A stretch of DNA of 64,000 bases from positions 42,648,492 to 42,712,491 of the forward strand of contig NC_052136.2 in the NCBI RefSeq assembly GCF_016086655.4. The letters are read 5' to 3'. Both the position numbers and the translations under genes were made by a program. Shown one piece after another: positions 11,471-21,886 of the stretch. Position 1 is the first letter of the stretch, and each line of letters starts with the position of its first letter. This DNA comes from Lepeophtheirus salmonis. Lineage: Eukaryota > Arthropoda > Copepoda > Siphonostomatoida > Caligidae. The notes beneath the pieces were generated by a model, which had not been told where the DNA came from, did no database searches, and saw only the letters and a program-made list of their open reading frames with translations.

Positions 11471-12388
11471 ATAAAAAAAAACGTCAAATTGTAGGTTCTT
11501 GTCAGTTCTTTTGAATGGCATCAAGTAAAAAATTGTAAGACTTTTAGAACTGAGGCTAGACAGCCTCAAAGAGGATTCTAATTTTTGAGTCCTCCCCTGT
11601 ATACAAATGATATCTACTTGAATCTGTATCTTTAACCTCAGGAATTTCAAACCTATATTATGAATTAATAATCTAAGCATGGATTACTCAAGATGTTAAG
11701 TAATTCATGAATTAGTCCATCATTAGCCTCTAAATACAAGAAATCGTTATCATCGTCAATACTTTAACTGAAAACATGGCATATAATGATGTTTGGTTGA
11801 TATTTCTTTCATTTCAAATTGATTTTGATAATTTATTGCGACAAGAAGTTCAACTTTTAATTCACATCAAGTTTTTTTTTTTTAATGCAAATAATACTTA
11901 TTATATTATATTTAGACTTGACTGCTTTGAATCATATTCAATTGGAATAACTCATGATATAAAATATTGATCACTCGATGTAAAGTAATTCATATTAAAG
12001 TAAATTAAAAATATGTTAGAATAAACTTATGAAGTAAACTTTGTATTTATTTTTCAATTCGTTAATAATAATTTTTATTAGAAAATCCTATCATAGATTA
12101 TTCAACGTCAGTGATAAGTAATCCATTAATAATAATAATCAAAGTTGAACCAATAGATAGATATCTTTAAAAATACACAGGAAAAAATATTGTTCATTGG
12201 TTGAAACTGAAGAGACATAGAGCTTTAATTAAGGCTCATTAAAAAAAAAATATCTTTGATAACATTAAAAAAGAGATGATAATTTGACAAACATTATAGA
12301 TGTATACCTTAATAACTAATAAAAATAAATATCCATAATTAATTGTTAAATTAAAAATAGAAAATACATTCAATATTTAGTAGAAAAA
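11471..12388. other. Intergenic, no gene seen
   Basis: AT-rich 5' flank of the Na+/H+ exchanger gene; no conserved frame and no clear repeat recognised. Confidence 0.45.
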
Positions 12389-13969
12389 ATGACTGTTGAA
12401 AACAGGAGCTTAGAAAGTACCTTATTATTTGATCCTCATTGGGGATGGGAAGGAGAGGAAATTATTTTGATATTAGAAATTTTGTTGATAACTTCTGGCG
12501 TAGTTCTCTTGAAGTCAAAGACAATGCATAAAATAATAACTTGGATCCCAGAATCATGTATCTGGGTTACTTTTGGAATAGCATTCAGAGCCTTTAGGAC
12601 GGCACTTAATGTGACATTAATTGGAGGAAAATTTAACAAACATCATATTATTCTAAACATTTTAATACCTCCCATCATTCTCGAAGGATCGTATAAGTTA
12701 TACAGCAAAGAATTATTATTTCAAATCTTTGGTATACTGAACTTTGCTGTTTTGGGTACGGCCTTTTGTATTGGATGTGTTGGACTAGGAATTTACTACT
12801 TAGGTAGAGGAATAAGCCCTAATGACAGTCTCCTTTTGGCAACAATTGTTTCTGCAGTAGATCCTGTTACAGTGCTTGCCATATTCGATCAAATAAAGGT
12901 CACGCCGAGTTTATATGTTCTCATTTTCGGGGAATCTCTATTAAACGATGGAGTGACATTAGCAGCTTTTGAGAGTCTTAATGCGATGTCTAAATATGAC
13001 GGAACACCATCCGGAGTAGCTTATTTTTTAGGTATAGTATCGGTGATTACAAGAACATTGGGAGGTGCAATCATTGGAATATTATGTGGCCTCATATCAG
13101 CAATATACACCAAATTTAATAACAGTAAGGCTTATCAAGCTTTACCCTTAATCCTGCTATCTTATGTCTGTTTTATGACAGCGGAAACCCTAAGTTTTTC
13201 GGGAATAGCAGGAATCATAGGTTGTGGTTTAGTGCAGAGGAGATACGCCTTCATAAATATAGGAAGTAGATCTCGTCACGCATTAGCTCGGACAACTAAA
13301 TTTTTTGCTGCAGTTGGAGAAGCTATCATATTCATACTACTCGGAGAAGCATCATATGGAGCATCTTGGAAGAAAAGGGACATGCTTTTTATCATGTCTG
13401 TTATATCAATATGCATTGTATCTCGATTCATCATGGTTTACACTTTGGGGTATATTTGCAATAAAACGAAGTTAACACACATATCAGCAAAACATTTATT
13501 CGTGATTTCTTATGGAGGTTTGAGAGGAGCTATGTCATATGTAATGATAAAAACTATAACCGTGGAAGGCAATAAAGAAAGAAAAAATAAAATTGACATA
13601 GACCTCTTCAATGAAGTAACATTGAGCGTTGTTCTTTTCACAATTTATATCTTAGGTGGAACAGTTCGTTTTGTTGCCAAAGCGATGAAATTAAGAACCT
13701 CAGAAACTATTCATACAGATAGATTGTTGACAATAATTATTGATCGAATTACTCAACATGCAACCGCTGGAATGGAATCTATTTTAGGAGGAGGAATACG
13801 AAGAATGCACTCATGGATTGAAACAATGGAATTATTTGACAATAAATATATTCGCCCATATATTTCAAGGAATCAAGGCTTAAAATCACAGCTGGAAGTG
13901 CAGAAAGTCATGAAAAAAAATCTCTTAAAGGAATCATTCATATTAACCGAGATATTATTCATTTGCTAA
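12389..13969 (+). CDS. Na+/H+ exchanger (SLC9/NHE family), divergent, single long exon
   Basis: Polytopic antiporter exchanging protons for Na+/K+. The 526-aa frame starts at the ATG after an A-rich leader. Matching NHE blocks in order: NILIPPIILEGSYKLY (family LPPIILDAGY), AVLGTAF, DSLLLATIVSAVDPVTVLAIFD, FGESLLNDGVTLAAF (the family FGESLLNDAVT, with the Asn-Asp transport pair kept and the next Ala changed to Gly), FLGIVSVITRTLGG, FSGIAGIIGCGLVQRRY, EAIIFILLGE, and FVISYGGLRGAMSYVM (family YGGLRGAIAF). Ten or more hydrophobic segments are visible. After the last TM there is a short conserved juxtamembrane stretch (RRMHSWIETMELFDNKYIRP), then the frame ends soon after an A8 run. The usual long regulatory tail is absent from this exon; a candidate tail exon follows at 14154. 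Confidence 0.88.
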   Translation: MTVENRSLESTLLFDPHWGWEGEEIILILEILLITSGVVLLKSKTMHKIITWIPESCIWVTFGIAFRAFRTALNVTLIGGKFNKHHIILNILIPPIILEGSYKLYSKELLFQIFGILNFAVLGTAFCIGCVGLGIYYLGRGISPNDSLLLATIVSAVDPVTVLAIFDQIKVTPSLYVLIFGESLLNDGVTLAAFESLNAMSKYDGTPSGVAYFLGIVSVITRTLGGAIIGILCGLISAIYTKFNNSKAYQALPLILLSYVCFMTAETLSFSGIAGIIGCGLVQRRYAFINIGSRSRHALARTTKFFAAVGEAIIFILLGEASYGASWKKRDMLFIMSVISICIVSRFIMVYTLGYICNKTKLTHISAKHLFVISYGGLRGAMSYVMIKTITVEGNKERKNKIDIDLFNEVTLSVVLFTIYILGGTVRFVAKAMKLRTSETIHTDRLLTIIIDRITQHATAGMESILGGGIRRMHSWIETMELFDNKYIRPYISRNQGLKSQLEVQKVMKKNLLKESFILTEILFIC

Positions 13970-14153
13970 AATAAGTTTTACTTTGTAAAGGCGATTAAAT
14001 GTCATTTTTTGATCAAGTTACAATGTTTCTTTAACATACACTTTATAAACAATTTATGGCAAGTTAATTTAAAATGATTTTATAAAGACTAAAAGTAGAA
14101 CAAAAACAGTAAATAAAAAAATCATCTTGGTTAATATGAGTCTTATGAATTAG

Positions 14154-14450
14154 GAAGCAGCATTGCTGCACAAAACATCTCAACGCCTAAAAAGTGACAT
14201 GATTCAAACATCAGGAAAGAATAAAAAAGTTGTACTCGATGCGAAATTGTTTCCAGAGCCTGGCAAAATGGAAGTTAAAGAAACTGAAGATCAAATTGTT
14301 TTACATCCAATAGACGATGAAGAATATGTTCCCCTCATTCCAGAGGAGGTGATATGGCTAAGAAGATTAAGACTAAGGAGATTGAAGACAGTACAACATC
14401 AAAGCGTTGTCCAAAACTCCATGTATTCATCAGATGATGAAGATAATTGA
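14154..14450 (+). CDS. Candidate 3' exon of the Na+/H+ exchanger (cytoplasmic tail)
   Basis: An open frame of 98 codons follows an acceptor-like AG at 14152-14153 and reads through to TGA. The peptide is hydrophilic, with a basic cluster (WLRRLRLRRLKT) and an acidic end (YSSDDEDN), as expected for an exchanger tail. I could not identify the donor: the upstream exon stops at 13967-13969, though GT at the QK/VM codons or a base error in the A8 run near 13913-13920 could supply one. It could instead be an unrelated small exon or a chance frame. Confidence 0.4.
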   Translation, partial: EAALLHKTSQRLKSDMIQTSGKNKKVVLDAKLFPEPGKMEVKETEDQIVLHPIDDEEYVPLIPEEVIWLRRLRLRRLKTVQHQSVVQNSMYSSDDEDN

Positions 14451-17365
14451 AAGACTATCAGATCCTAACCTAGTAACGACATTATTCTATTACCATTTGC
14501 CACTATGACTAAGCTCTTAAGAAAATTCCGTTGAATATTTGATTTGAAAAGTGTTCAAGTGTTTATAATCTGAAACTAACATTTTTGGAATTTCATTGGC
14601 TGAAATTTAGTTCTTTATGTTTAGTATTATATCAAATTAAAATTATAAGAAATAAAGCGTCCTTTTAAATTATAAACTATATAGAAGAAAACGCGAATTA
14701 ATTACCTCTTTATTAATGTCTCTGTATGTTGTGTTTGCCCATGTACACGGATAAATTAATCAATAATGTTTCTTCAGTCCCATTGAATTTAATTAATTAT
14801 TAATAGCTTCAAAAGGTCCCAATTTTTTTTAATATAGTGACATGACGTTGTGCAATAAAGCCCTCTTATTTTTTACAGGTAGCAGGAGATACCATATGTG
14901 AAATCACACTAATAATAATATATGGAGCTCTAAAAAATAGAAATCAAATTTCATAATCCAATAAAATCTAAGGAAGAAAGAATAAGAAGTGCCACGAAAC
15001 CGCTTACATTCAAACTACTTCATGGGGAGTGAAGGAGGAAAAAATAAAATCATCTAACACTTTTTTGTGAAAACAGTTCCCGTGATAAACTTTAGTCAGA
15101 ATAGTTATATATATATATTTATATATATCAAATTATTTACAACTAACACAATATAAGTGGTTTGGATAATTTTTTTTCGCAGGGCATCTGGTTATATGGA
15201 TCTGAGTCCAATTATAGTTGTATTGAATTCATATCTGTTTATGACATTGGGATATCCATGATGATGTTCAGGGATCTCATCTCTTTTGAGAAAAAGTTAT
15301 TGTTCCTTATTCGGTAGATGGCCTCTCATTTAATGGAAGTATCATTCATTGTGCAGATGTCCTTTAACATCCAAATTGATAACATGATCATCCATTGGTT
15401 CAAAAATACATCTGTGTGCTCAAGCTCTCCTATGGAATCATTGTATACTTCTATAAGAACTAAGGATATGTTTAATAAAGATAAATAATACTGGAATGAA
15501 ATGCACAGTGAGGAACAAAGAGACTTATTATCCTCCATAAGTATGATAAATTTCGTCTCCTAATATTCTTATTTTTTTGAATTGTTTTGTGAACAGCTGT
15601 AGATTTAAAAAAAAATTAATGATTTTAATATTATAAATATAATGTAGTACCATGTTATGTACAAGTTGTAATTTGTATAAACAAATTGTACAAGTTACAA
15701 CCAACAAGTAAGATGAAGGATTTAGTATACTTGGGATGAGGATAATTCAATAATTGTATACTATTCCATGAATGGTCGATTAATTAATAATGTAACTTTT
15801 CATGAAAATTACTAATTCATTGATTGGTATTCTGTGGTACATTGTAAAGTACCCATAGTTACATTACTCATATATACAAATTAAACAAGTAATATTAATA
15901 AAAAGTAAATTATTTTTCATAGGATAAAACTATTCAAAGACTCGAACTGGACTTGATTAAAATTTCAAGGGCTTGAAGTTGGGAGCAACGACTTGAAACT
16001 CGACTTGGGATTGCAGTATTAGGAGTTTTTCCATCTTTGTCTATTAATAGTTTGTAATTAGAATGATTAATGTTGTAATTAAATAAGACATTTTAAGACA
16101 AAAAATTATAACTTGTACACAACAAATATACAGATAATTATTAAAAAATGAATGGTGCTAATGTTTATTATAAGATTTTTAATCGATAATTTAGTATTTT
16201 TGATTTAAGATATATACAAGGTTGTATTCGGTTCAAGTTCAACGGTTCTTTCATTTACCCGGTCTTGATTCAGCATTCAGTTTAAACTAGAGTTGCTTCT
16301 CCACACTGTCTCAATTGTCCCGATTAGTCAATAAAACGTAGATTTCATTGAATATTTTGTAGTCGTTGATTAGTCGTACAAATATACGAATGTGCTATCT
16401 AGTGAAACTAATATCCTAGTTTAGAGCAAATCTACTTTTTAATTTTTAACCCCATAACCATCATTTTACTTAGAAAACTACCCTTCCTTTTATAAAGTAT
16501 GTTATCTTTTCCAGGCAAGCCTCACTTATGAAGTGACTAACTACAAGTTTTTAATAGTATGACCAAGTCAAACCTAAACTTAAGACTTGATTACATCCTT
16601 CAAAACTAACACTAGCTTAAAAATACCTAAAGTACAAAGTTCTATCCATCAGGATATTACATACTGCAAGTCAGCTTGCATTGAAATAGATGGAACCTAT
16701 TATTCTATAATAAATCATAATTTATTCATATACATTAAAAGTTGCATCTCAAAATGATCATCTTGCAATTTTGATGAAAGGGAACAATTATCCCCGGCTC
16801 AACACTGAGTAGATTTTAAAACAAATAAATCTAAAATCAATTTTCTAAAATATAGTCATTATTCTGGTAAAAATATTAACCTTTTTTTTTCTTCAAAAAA
16901 ACAACCTAATTGTCATCTTAATAATTAAAAAAGGTCCCTGTATTTTATTTTCTAACAAACACAAAATTAAATTTAAATTTAAAGAAATAAAGAATATGGT
17001 CCGTACATATATCCTTGTTCTATGTCCCTCTCACATTAGAAGTTAATAAGGCAATTGTTGCTGTAAAGGTCACAAAGGAAGATTTCCATTTATTTTAAAT
17101 TCTTAAATGACATTTTGGGGAGCAGTCATGTAGTTATAGTTGGTATATAGCCTTGTACCTCGGGAAGAATAGTTTGAAGATAGTTTAATTTGGAAAATTA
17201 AATATAAATATATGACGTTTGAATGTATGATGAATGATTAACTTGTGATAATATAACGCTTTAGCTTAAATAAACTATTTGATAAATATTTATGAAAAAT
17301 ATATATTTTGTAAAATATAAAAATAAGGATAAGAGACGAAAAAGACGCAGTGAACACGAAGCAGT
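14451..17365. other. Long intergenic stretch, no gene; contains a GACTTG-rich repeat
   Basis: About 2.9 kb of AT-rich DNA. Around 15935-16030 lies a segment rich in GACTTG/ACTTGA units that is related to a segment at 23605-23840. The right end is the 3' flank of RAB3GAP1. No conserved coding sequence was recognised. Confidence 0.5.
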
Positions 17366-20276
17366 CTAAGAATAAGCTAAGTGAGTAGAAAAGGCTCCAG
17401 CGATTTTTAGTTCATCAGATTTTAATAAGCACGTCAGTCTTTGAGGTCCTGACTTTGAAAACTCGTGTGGTTTTGGAGCATTCGTTCTCAAAATAAATTC
17501 TTTTGAATACGCCTTTGGAAATTTGTTCACTTTAGAGTTCTGATCAAAATTCATCAATTCAGCTCTTTGGCCATCCTCAAACATAGTCTGTATCAAAAGT
17601 CCGCAGGGTCCCATGCTTCCTCCATCTATATCAATCTCAGCTTGAGATGAATTATAGAGAGATTCAGCCAAATTTTGAAAAGATTCAATACTGTCCTTTG
17701 AGTCTTTGGTAATAAATTTGGCTCTAACAGAATAGAATGTGGATAGTTTCAATTCAGCCAAACTTATAATTTGAATAACATTGTCACACAATGAATTTCT
17801 TTTTCAAACATGTTCCGTGTTTCAAAGTCATTAATAGACTGAAAATGTTGCACTTCTGCAGGACATTGCAAACGTGAGGCTTTAGCTAATTTCTGAATAG
17901 CTTCATTCAAAATATCTTGAACATGAGGTACACTCTCGACGTACTCCTCGGAAATGCATCGAACTATTCCTGCATGAATCAAATTCGGTAATAACTCCGC
18001 AGCAATCTCTCCAGGGTTTAAACTACTCAAATAATTCAATGCTTTATCGGCCTCAATAGTATAGTCAAATAGGCGTTTTTGACGCTTGACAGGTACAGGC
18101 TTAGCTATTTCCCAGTTTTGTATCCAAATATTGCCTGCATTCTTCATTCTGGGACTAATATCATTTGTTTCAGAATACCAATCTCTTGGTGAATGCCAAC
18201 GTATAAAATCTCCAAGAACACTTCCGGGATTAGCTGCTTTGAAAGCTTCCATATCAGATAGTAAAGAAGCAGACTGCATCTTAGCACGTAAATTCGATCC
18301 TTCTTCATCAAATCCTAATTGAAACATAACTGCAGCTTTTTCAGCCAATTGATCTTCAGTCATTGGAGCAGGATCTTGACAGACAGGTATATACAAGAAG
18401 TCATCATATTCTAGCAATTTTTCTTTGTCCAATCTTTTTTGCCTTCCTTCGGGCTTTCGATTCCAAACTGGTAGAGTTCTATCGGATTCTTCATCTTCGG
18501 CACAGTCAAAGAATTCATCCTCTTCTTCTTCCTCTTCATCCAGTTCGACAAGCTGAACTCCATCACCCACAATTTGGCCTTCGAAGTCCCTTCTTTTGAG
18601 AATGCAACAGTTTATCATTTGTAGCTTCTGATGAAAAAGACAATAGGAATGATCAGGTGGACCAGGAGCAACACCCGGAATAATGTGTCCAGTTTCCCAT
18701 CGTGTTCTTATTTCTGACATAAATGAATGTAACAAATGCGCAGCACCTTTAAGACCTCCCACGCCACAGAAAACATTGTTCAACACGATGGATAAACGCC
18801 AAACAATGCCATGGAGAGGTGAAGACTTAATTCGAGCCATGAGTAGCTTATAAGCTTGATAAACATCTTCCTGCTCGAAAAAGATTGGTTAAACAAGATT
18901 ATCACATTTTAAACTAACAAAAAACTCACCTTCAATTCCAAGTAAGGTAAAATTTCTTCCGGATACAGAGACGAACTTGACACCGTTGTTGATGATCTAT
19001 CCCCAATTAAATCAGGAAAGAGATAGGACATGTATGTTGATAATTCTGCTTTTTTCAATGGCTCGGAGAGTGGCTCTTTCGTCTTTCCAGATTGAATAAT
19101 ATCTGTAAAAGAATATGTTGGACCAGTTATTCTGGATAAGGCATTTGGTACATGATCTAATGGGTTGTCTTCAAGAATTAAATCTCCTAATAAAGTGTTA
19201 TAGGTTTCCTCTTTTTGGCAAGTACTTGAGCACGTCGAAGATACTCAGCTAAAAAAGAAAGGCACAGAGTATAACTATAAAAAATGAAAGATTATGATAA
19301 TGATTACTTAAGAGTAATTCCGGATCATCTTCTTGGTATATACGTATAGACCAAAATGGAGCCTCTCCTGGAGTTAAATCAGTATGAATTTCATTATCAG
19401 TGATCAGGTCTTCTGGTACATCCTTCCAAGTGGTATTCAACTGCAAACTTTTTAAAGGATCCTTAGAGGATCCAAAAGGAAGAGTTCCATCCTCTGGTAT
19501 AACTTGTGACCAAGTTCTGTGGAGCCAATCTTTCAATATGTATGAGCACCGAGCAGATACTCTTAGCTCCACGCTTCTATTTCTATTTAGTTTTTCCTTA
19601 AAAGCTTGATTAAACCAGACAGATTATTGAGCGAAGCTGGCCACTTACGAAGTTGTAACATCTCATAGTCTATGCGAAAATCCTTAGAGAATGAGACACC
19701 TTCAAAGAAGTGCCTTTTTTGTCATAGCAATTAATGAAAAAGGGAAGCTGAGAATGTCCCAAAGTGAGGGAACTTAAAAGCCATTTGATTTTAGATTCGT
19801 TGTCGATTTCTTCTCCTCCTGTGAAAAAAATAAACAAAAGAATGAAACGTTAGAATAGAGATTGCTTCATTCTCCATCCGAAAAACTTAGTTACCTTGAG
19901 CTGAAACAACGACAAAGTCTTTTAAACCATAGAAATATTGTACAGGATGAAACCCAATGAAATCGTCCGCATCTGTAGCTTTGAAATAACGAACAAACTT
20001 GAATTCAATACCCAAAAAGGTGAGATAGCGCGTCATGGAGGATGGATCTTCAATGCTGGTCCAAAAGCCTCCAACGATATCCTCCTCCAAAGAAGAAACA
20101 AACTTCTCCCAATCGGAGGCATTTGTAAAGTCTTCTATATCAAAGCAGTCTTCAGGAGGGATGGGAAGGATTTTCCGACCTTTCTTTGATATCATGTAGG
20201 GAGTGGAGTCATGATGTGTCCTTCCCTCGTCTTCAGAACTTGACATTTTCTTGATTGTAGCGTCGTAGGCACTCAC
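17366..20276 (-). CDS. RAB3GAP1: RAB3GAP1, Rab3 GTPase-activating protein catalytic subunit, four exons, four apparent frameshifts
   Basis: Catalytic half of the Rab3GAP complex (also Rab18 GEF activity) on endomembranes. Exons on the minus strand: 20276-19895, 19818-19308, 19248-18930, 18870-17366, with GT-AG introns of 59-76 nt. Conserved blocks: DCFDIEDFTNASDWEKFV, the LLSSLTLGHS region, YILKDWLHRTWSQ, LPFGSSKDPLKSLQ, GEAPFWSIRIY, VWRLSIVLNNVFCGVGGLKG, LMHSF-like MSEIRTRWETGHIIPGVAPG, CLFHQKLQMINCCI, an acidic stretch EEEEEEDEFFDC, PVCQDPAPMTEDQL, LRAKMQSASLLSDMEAFKAA, KRQKRLFDYTIEADKALNYL, and the end KEFILRTNAPKP to KIAGAFS. Frame changes fall at runs 19715-19720, 19600-19603, 19212-19216 and 17796-17804. 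One added A/T at each makes all exon phases consistent and gives 906 aa (human 981). The start could be the ATG at 20276 or the one at 20246. Confidence 0.92.
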
Positions 20277-21155
20277 ACATCCGTCAGTAGAAGTTCAAAC
20301 ATAAATAATTTAATAACTCTTAAATTTAAGCAGTATTTTATTATTATGAAACGTCCATAATATTGTGACGTCATCAATTATCATATTCATGCAGTGCCCA
20401 AAATAGGCCTACTGGCCATATGTGGACCGTCAACACAAAATCAGGATAGAATACATTTGTATTTTACGACGAATGATCTTCAATTTCTATCAACTAATTA
20501 TTCTTATTAGCCCTTTGATTGAGCTGCCAAGGGCACCTGAATTAGTCAAAATGGATCGTCACTATAAAAGAATGAGAAATAGGTTTTATTTGAAAGACCA
20601 AATCGGGGCCAAGATTATAAGTTTCTTAAATCAAAAAGAAATTTTACATTATAGCTAAAATTCTAAATTAACTTCTTCCAGAAATTTGAATATAAAGCCT
20701 ATAATTGATTCAAATATGTCTATGAAATATTGGGCTGTTTATTGGTACATACTATATAATATTATCAAGGAAAATATAATCATTAATAAATTGATCATTT
20801 TTTCTTTTATTAATTTTTGTTTAAAATTGTTTTTATGTTGACGCACGACATAATATATAGTTTCTCGATATCCCATTTATTAGCAAATGGAATTTTTACG
20901 CCTTTAACTATTTTTCATAAAAGCTTTTCTCCGATCCCAAGCTATTATCATGGCCATCTAGCTCGAGACGTCCATGCTATTTATCTACTGTTCCATTAGT
21001 AATTGCTTGAGAAACACTGTTTTAAGGCATCATGTGACCAATGACGTCATAGAGAACTCATGAGTTTCAAAACATCCGCAGCTTATTTATCAGTTATATT
21101 ATTATATATTATTTTTTTTACTATTAATTATATAAACAAATCATATGAAGTCAAC
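20277..21155. repeat. Bidirectional intergenic region between RAB3GAP1 and PAM16, with a dispersed repeat copy
   Basis: The two genes are divergent, about 0.9 kb apart. About 20675-20870 is a copy of the repeat seen inverted near 7930-8200 and diverged near 43450 and 62850, with the AAATTTGAATATAAAGCCTA core and a following ATGTTGACGCACGACAT part. No gene was recognised. Confidence 0.55.
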
Positions 21156-21596
21156 ATGGCTAAGCAACTAGCACAACTCGTAATTGCGGGCCTCCAAGTG
21201 GTCGGAAAGGCCTTTACAAAGGCGGTACGGGAAGAAGTACGACTAAGTCAGGAGGCGGCGAAGCGTCACTCATCTAATACAAAGGGTAAGTCCTTTCTCG
21301 TTCCGGATATTTGCATTTTTTAAATTGCTCCGTTCTTAAAATTGACAGACCAGACGGCTCACGCGACGGAGAATATGAGACTAGGAATGACTTTAGATGA
21401 AGCCAAACAAATTTTGGATGTGGATAGTCTGCAAGACTTGGAGACCTTTGAAAAAAAATATCAGCACTTGTTTGAAGTGAATGATAAGTCCAAAGGTGGA
21501 TCCTTCTATCTCCAATCCAAAGTCGTGCGTGCTAAAGAGAGAATTGATCAAGAGATTCATTTAGAATCTAATAAACAAGGGCCAGACTCAAAGTGA
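21156..21596 (+). CDS. PAM16: PAM16/TIM16 (Magmas), mitochondrial import motor subunit, two exons
   Basis: J-like regulatory subunit of the TIM23 presequence-translocase motor; pairs with the J-protein TIM14 (PAM18) at the inner mitochondrial membrane. Exon 1 is 21156-21285, exon 2 is 21349-21596, joined in phase 1 by a 63-nt GT-AG intron, giving 125 aa, the usual length. Visible: N-terminal hydrophobic targeting/anchor segment (MAKQLAQLVIAGLQVVGKAF), then the J-like domain with MTLDEAKQILDV and the diagnostic VNDKSKGGSFYLQSKVVRAK, in which DKS replaces the HPD of true J proteins. This ATG is chosen because MAK-LAQ is the family N-terminus. An AATAAA at 21881-21886 could be its polyadenylation signal. 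Confidence 0.95.
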
Positions 21597-21880
21597 TATG
21601 TATTATAGTATTAGACCTCTGTCAAAGCTTTCTCTTACTTACTCACTTAATATTCTCAGTTGCTACATTCAGTTGACTTTTCCTAAACTTATTGGACATT
21701 CATTTAAGACCTACCCAGAGATACGTTTGATATATTTTTTACAGATTTTCCGCATGTAATGAACTCTGATCTAGGTATTTGTATGTGATAAAATATGTAT
21801 TTTATGACTATTAGATGTCAAAGGCTTAAAAAATACGGAACGTTTAATAATATAGTTTATTCATAGTGTTATAATCCCTC

Positions 21881-21886
21881 AATAAA
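21881..21886 (+). terminator. Possible polyadenylation signal of PAM16
   Basis: AATAAA hexamer 285 nt downstream of the PAM16 stop on the coding strand. In DNA this AT-rich the hexamer occurs often by chance. Confidence 0.3.

Noticed and set aside
17366..20276. RAB3GAP1 as a pseudogene
   Set aside because: Four frame breaks but no degraded blocks, splice sites intact, and all breaks of one kind; an error model fits better than decay.
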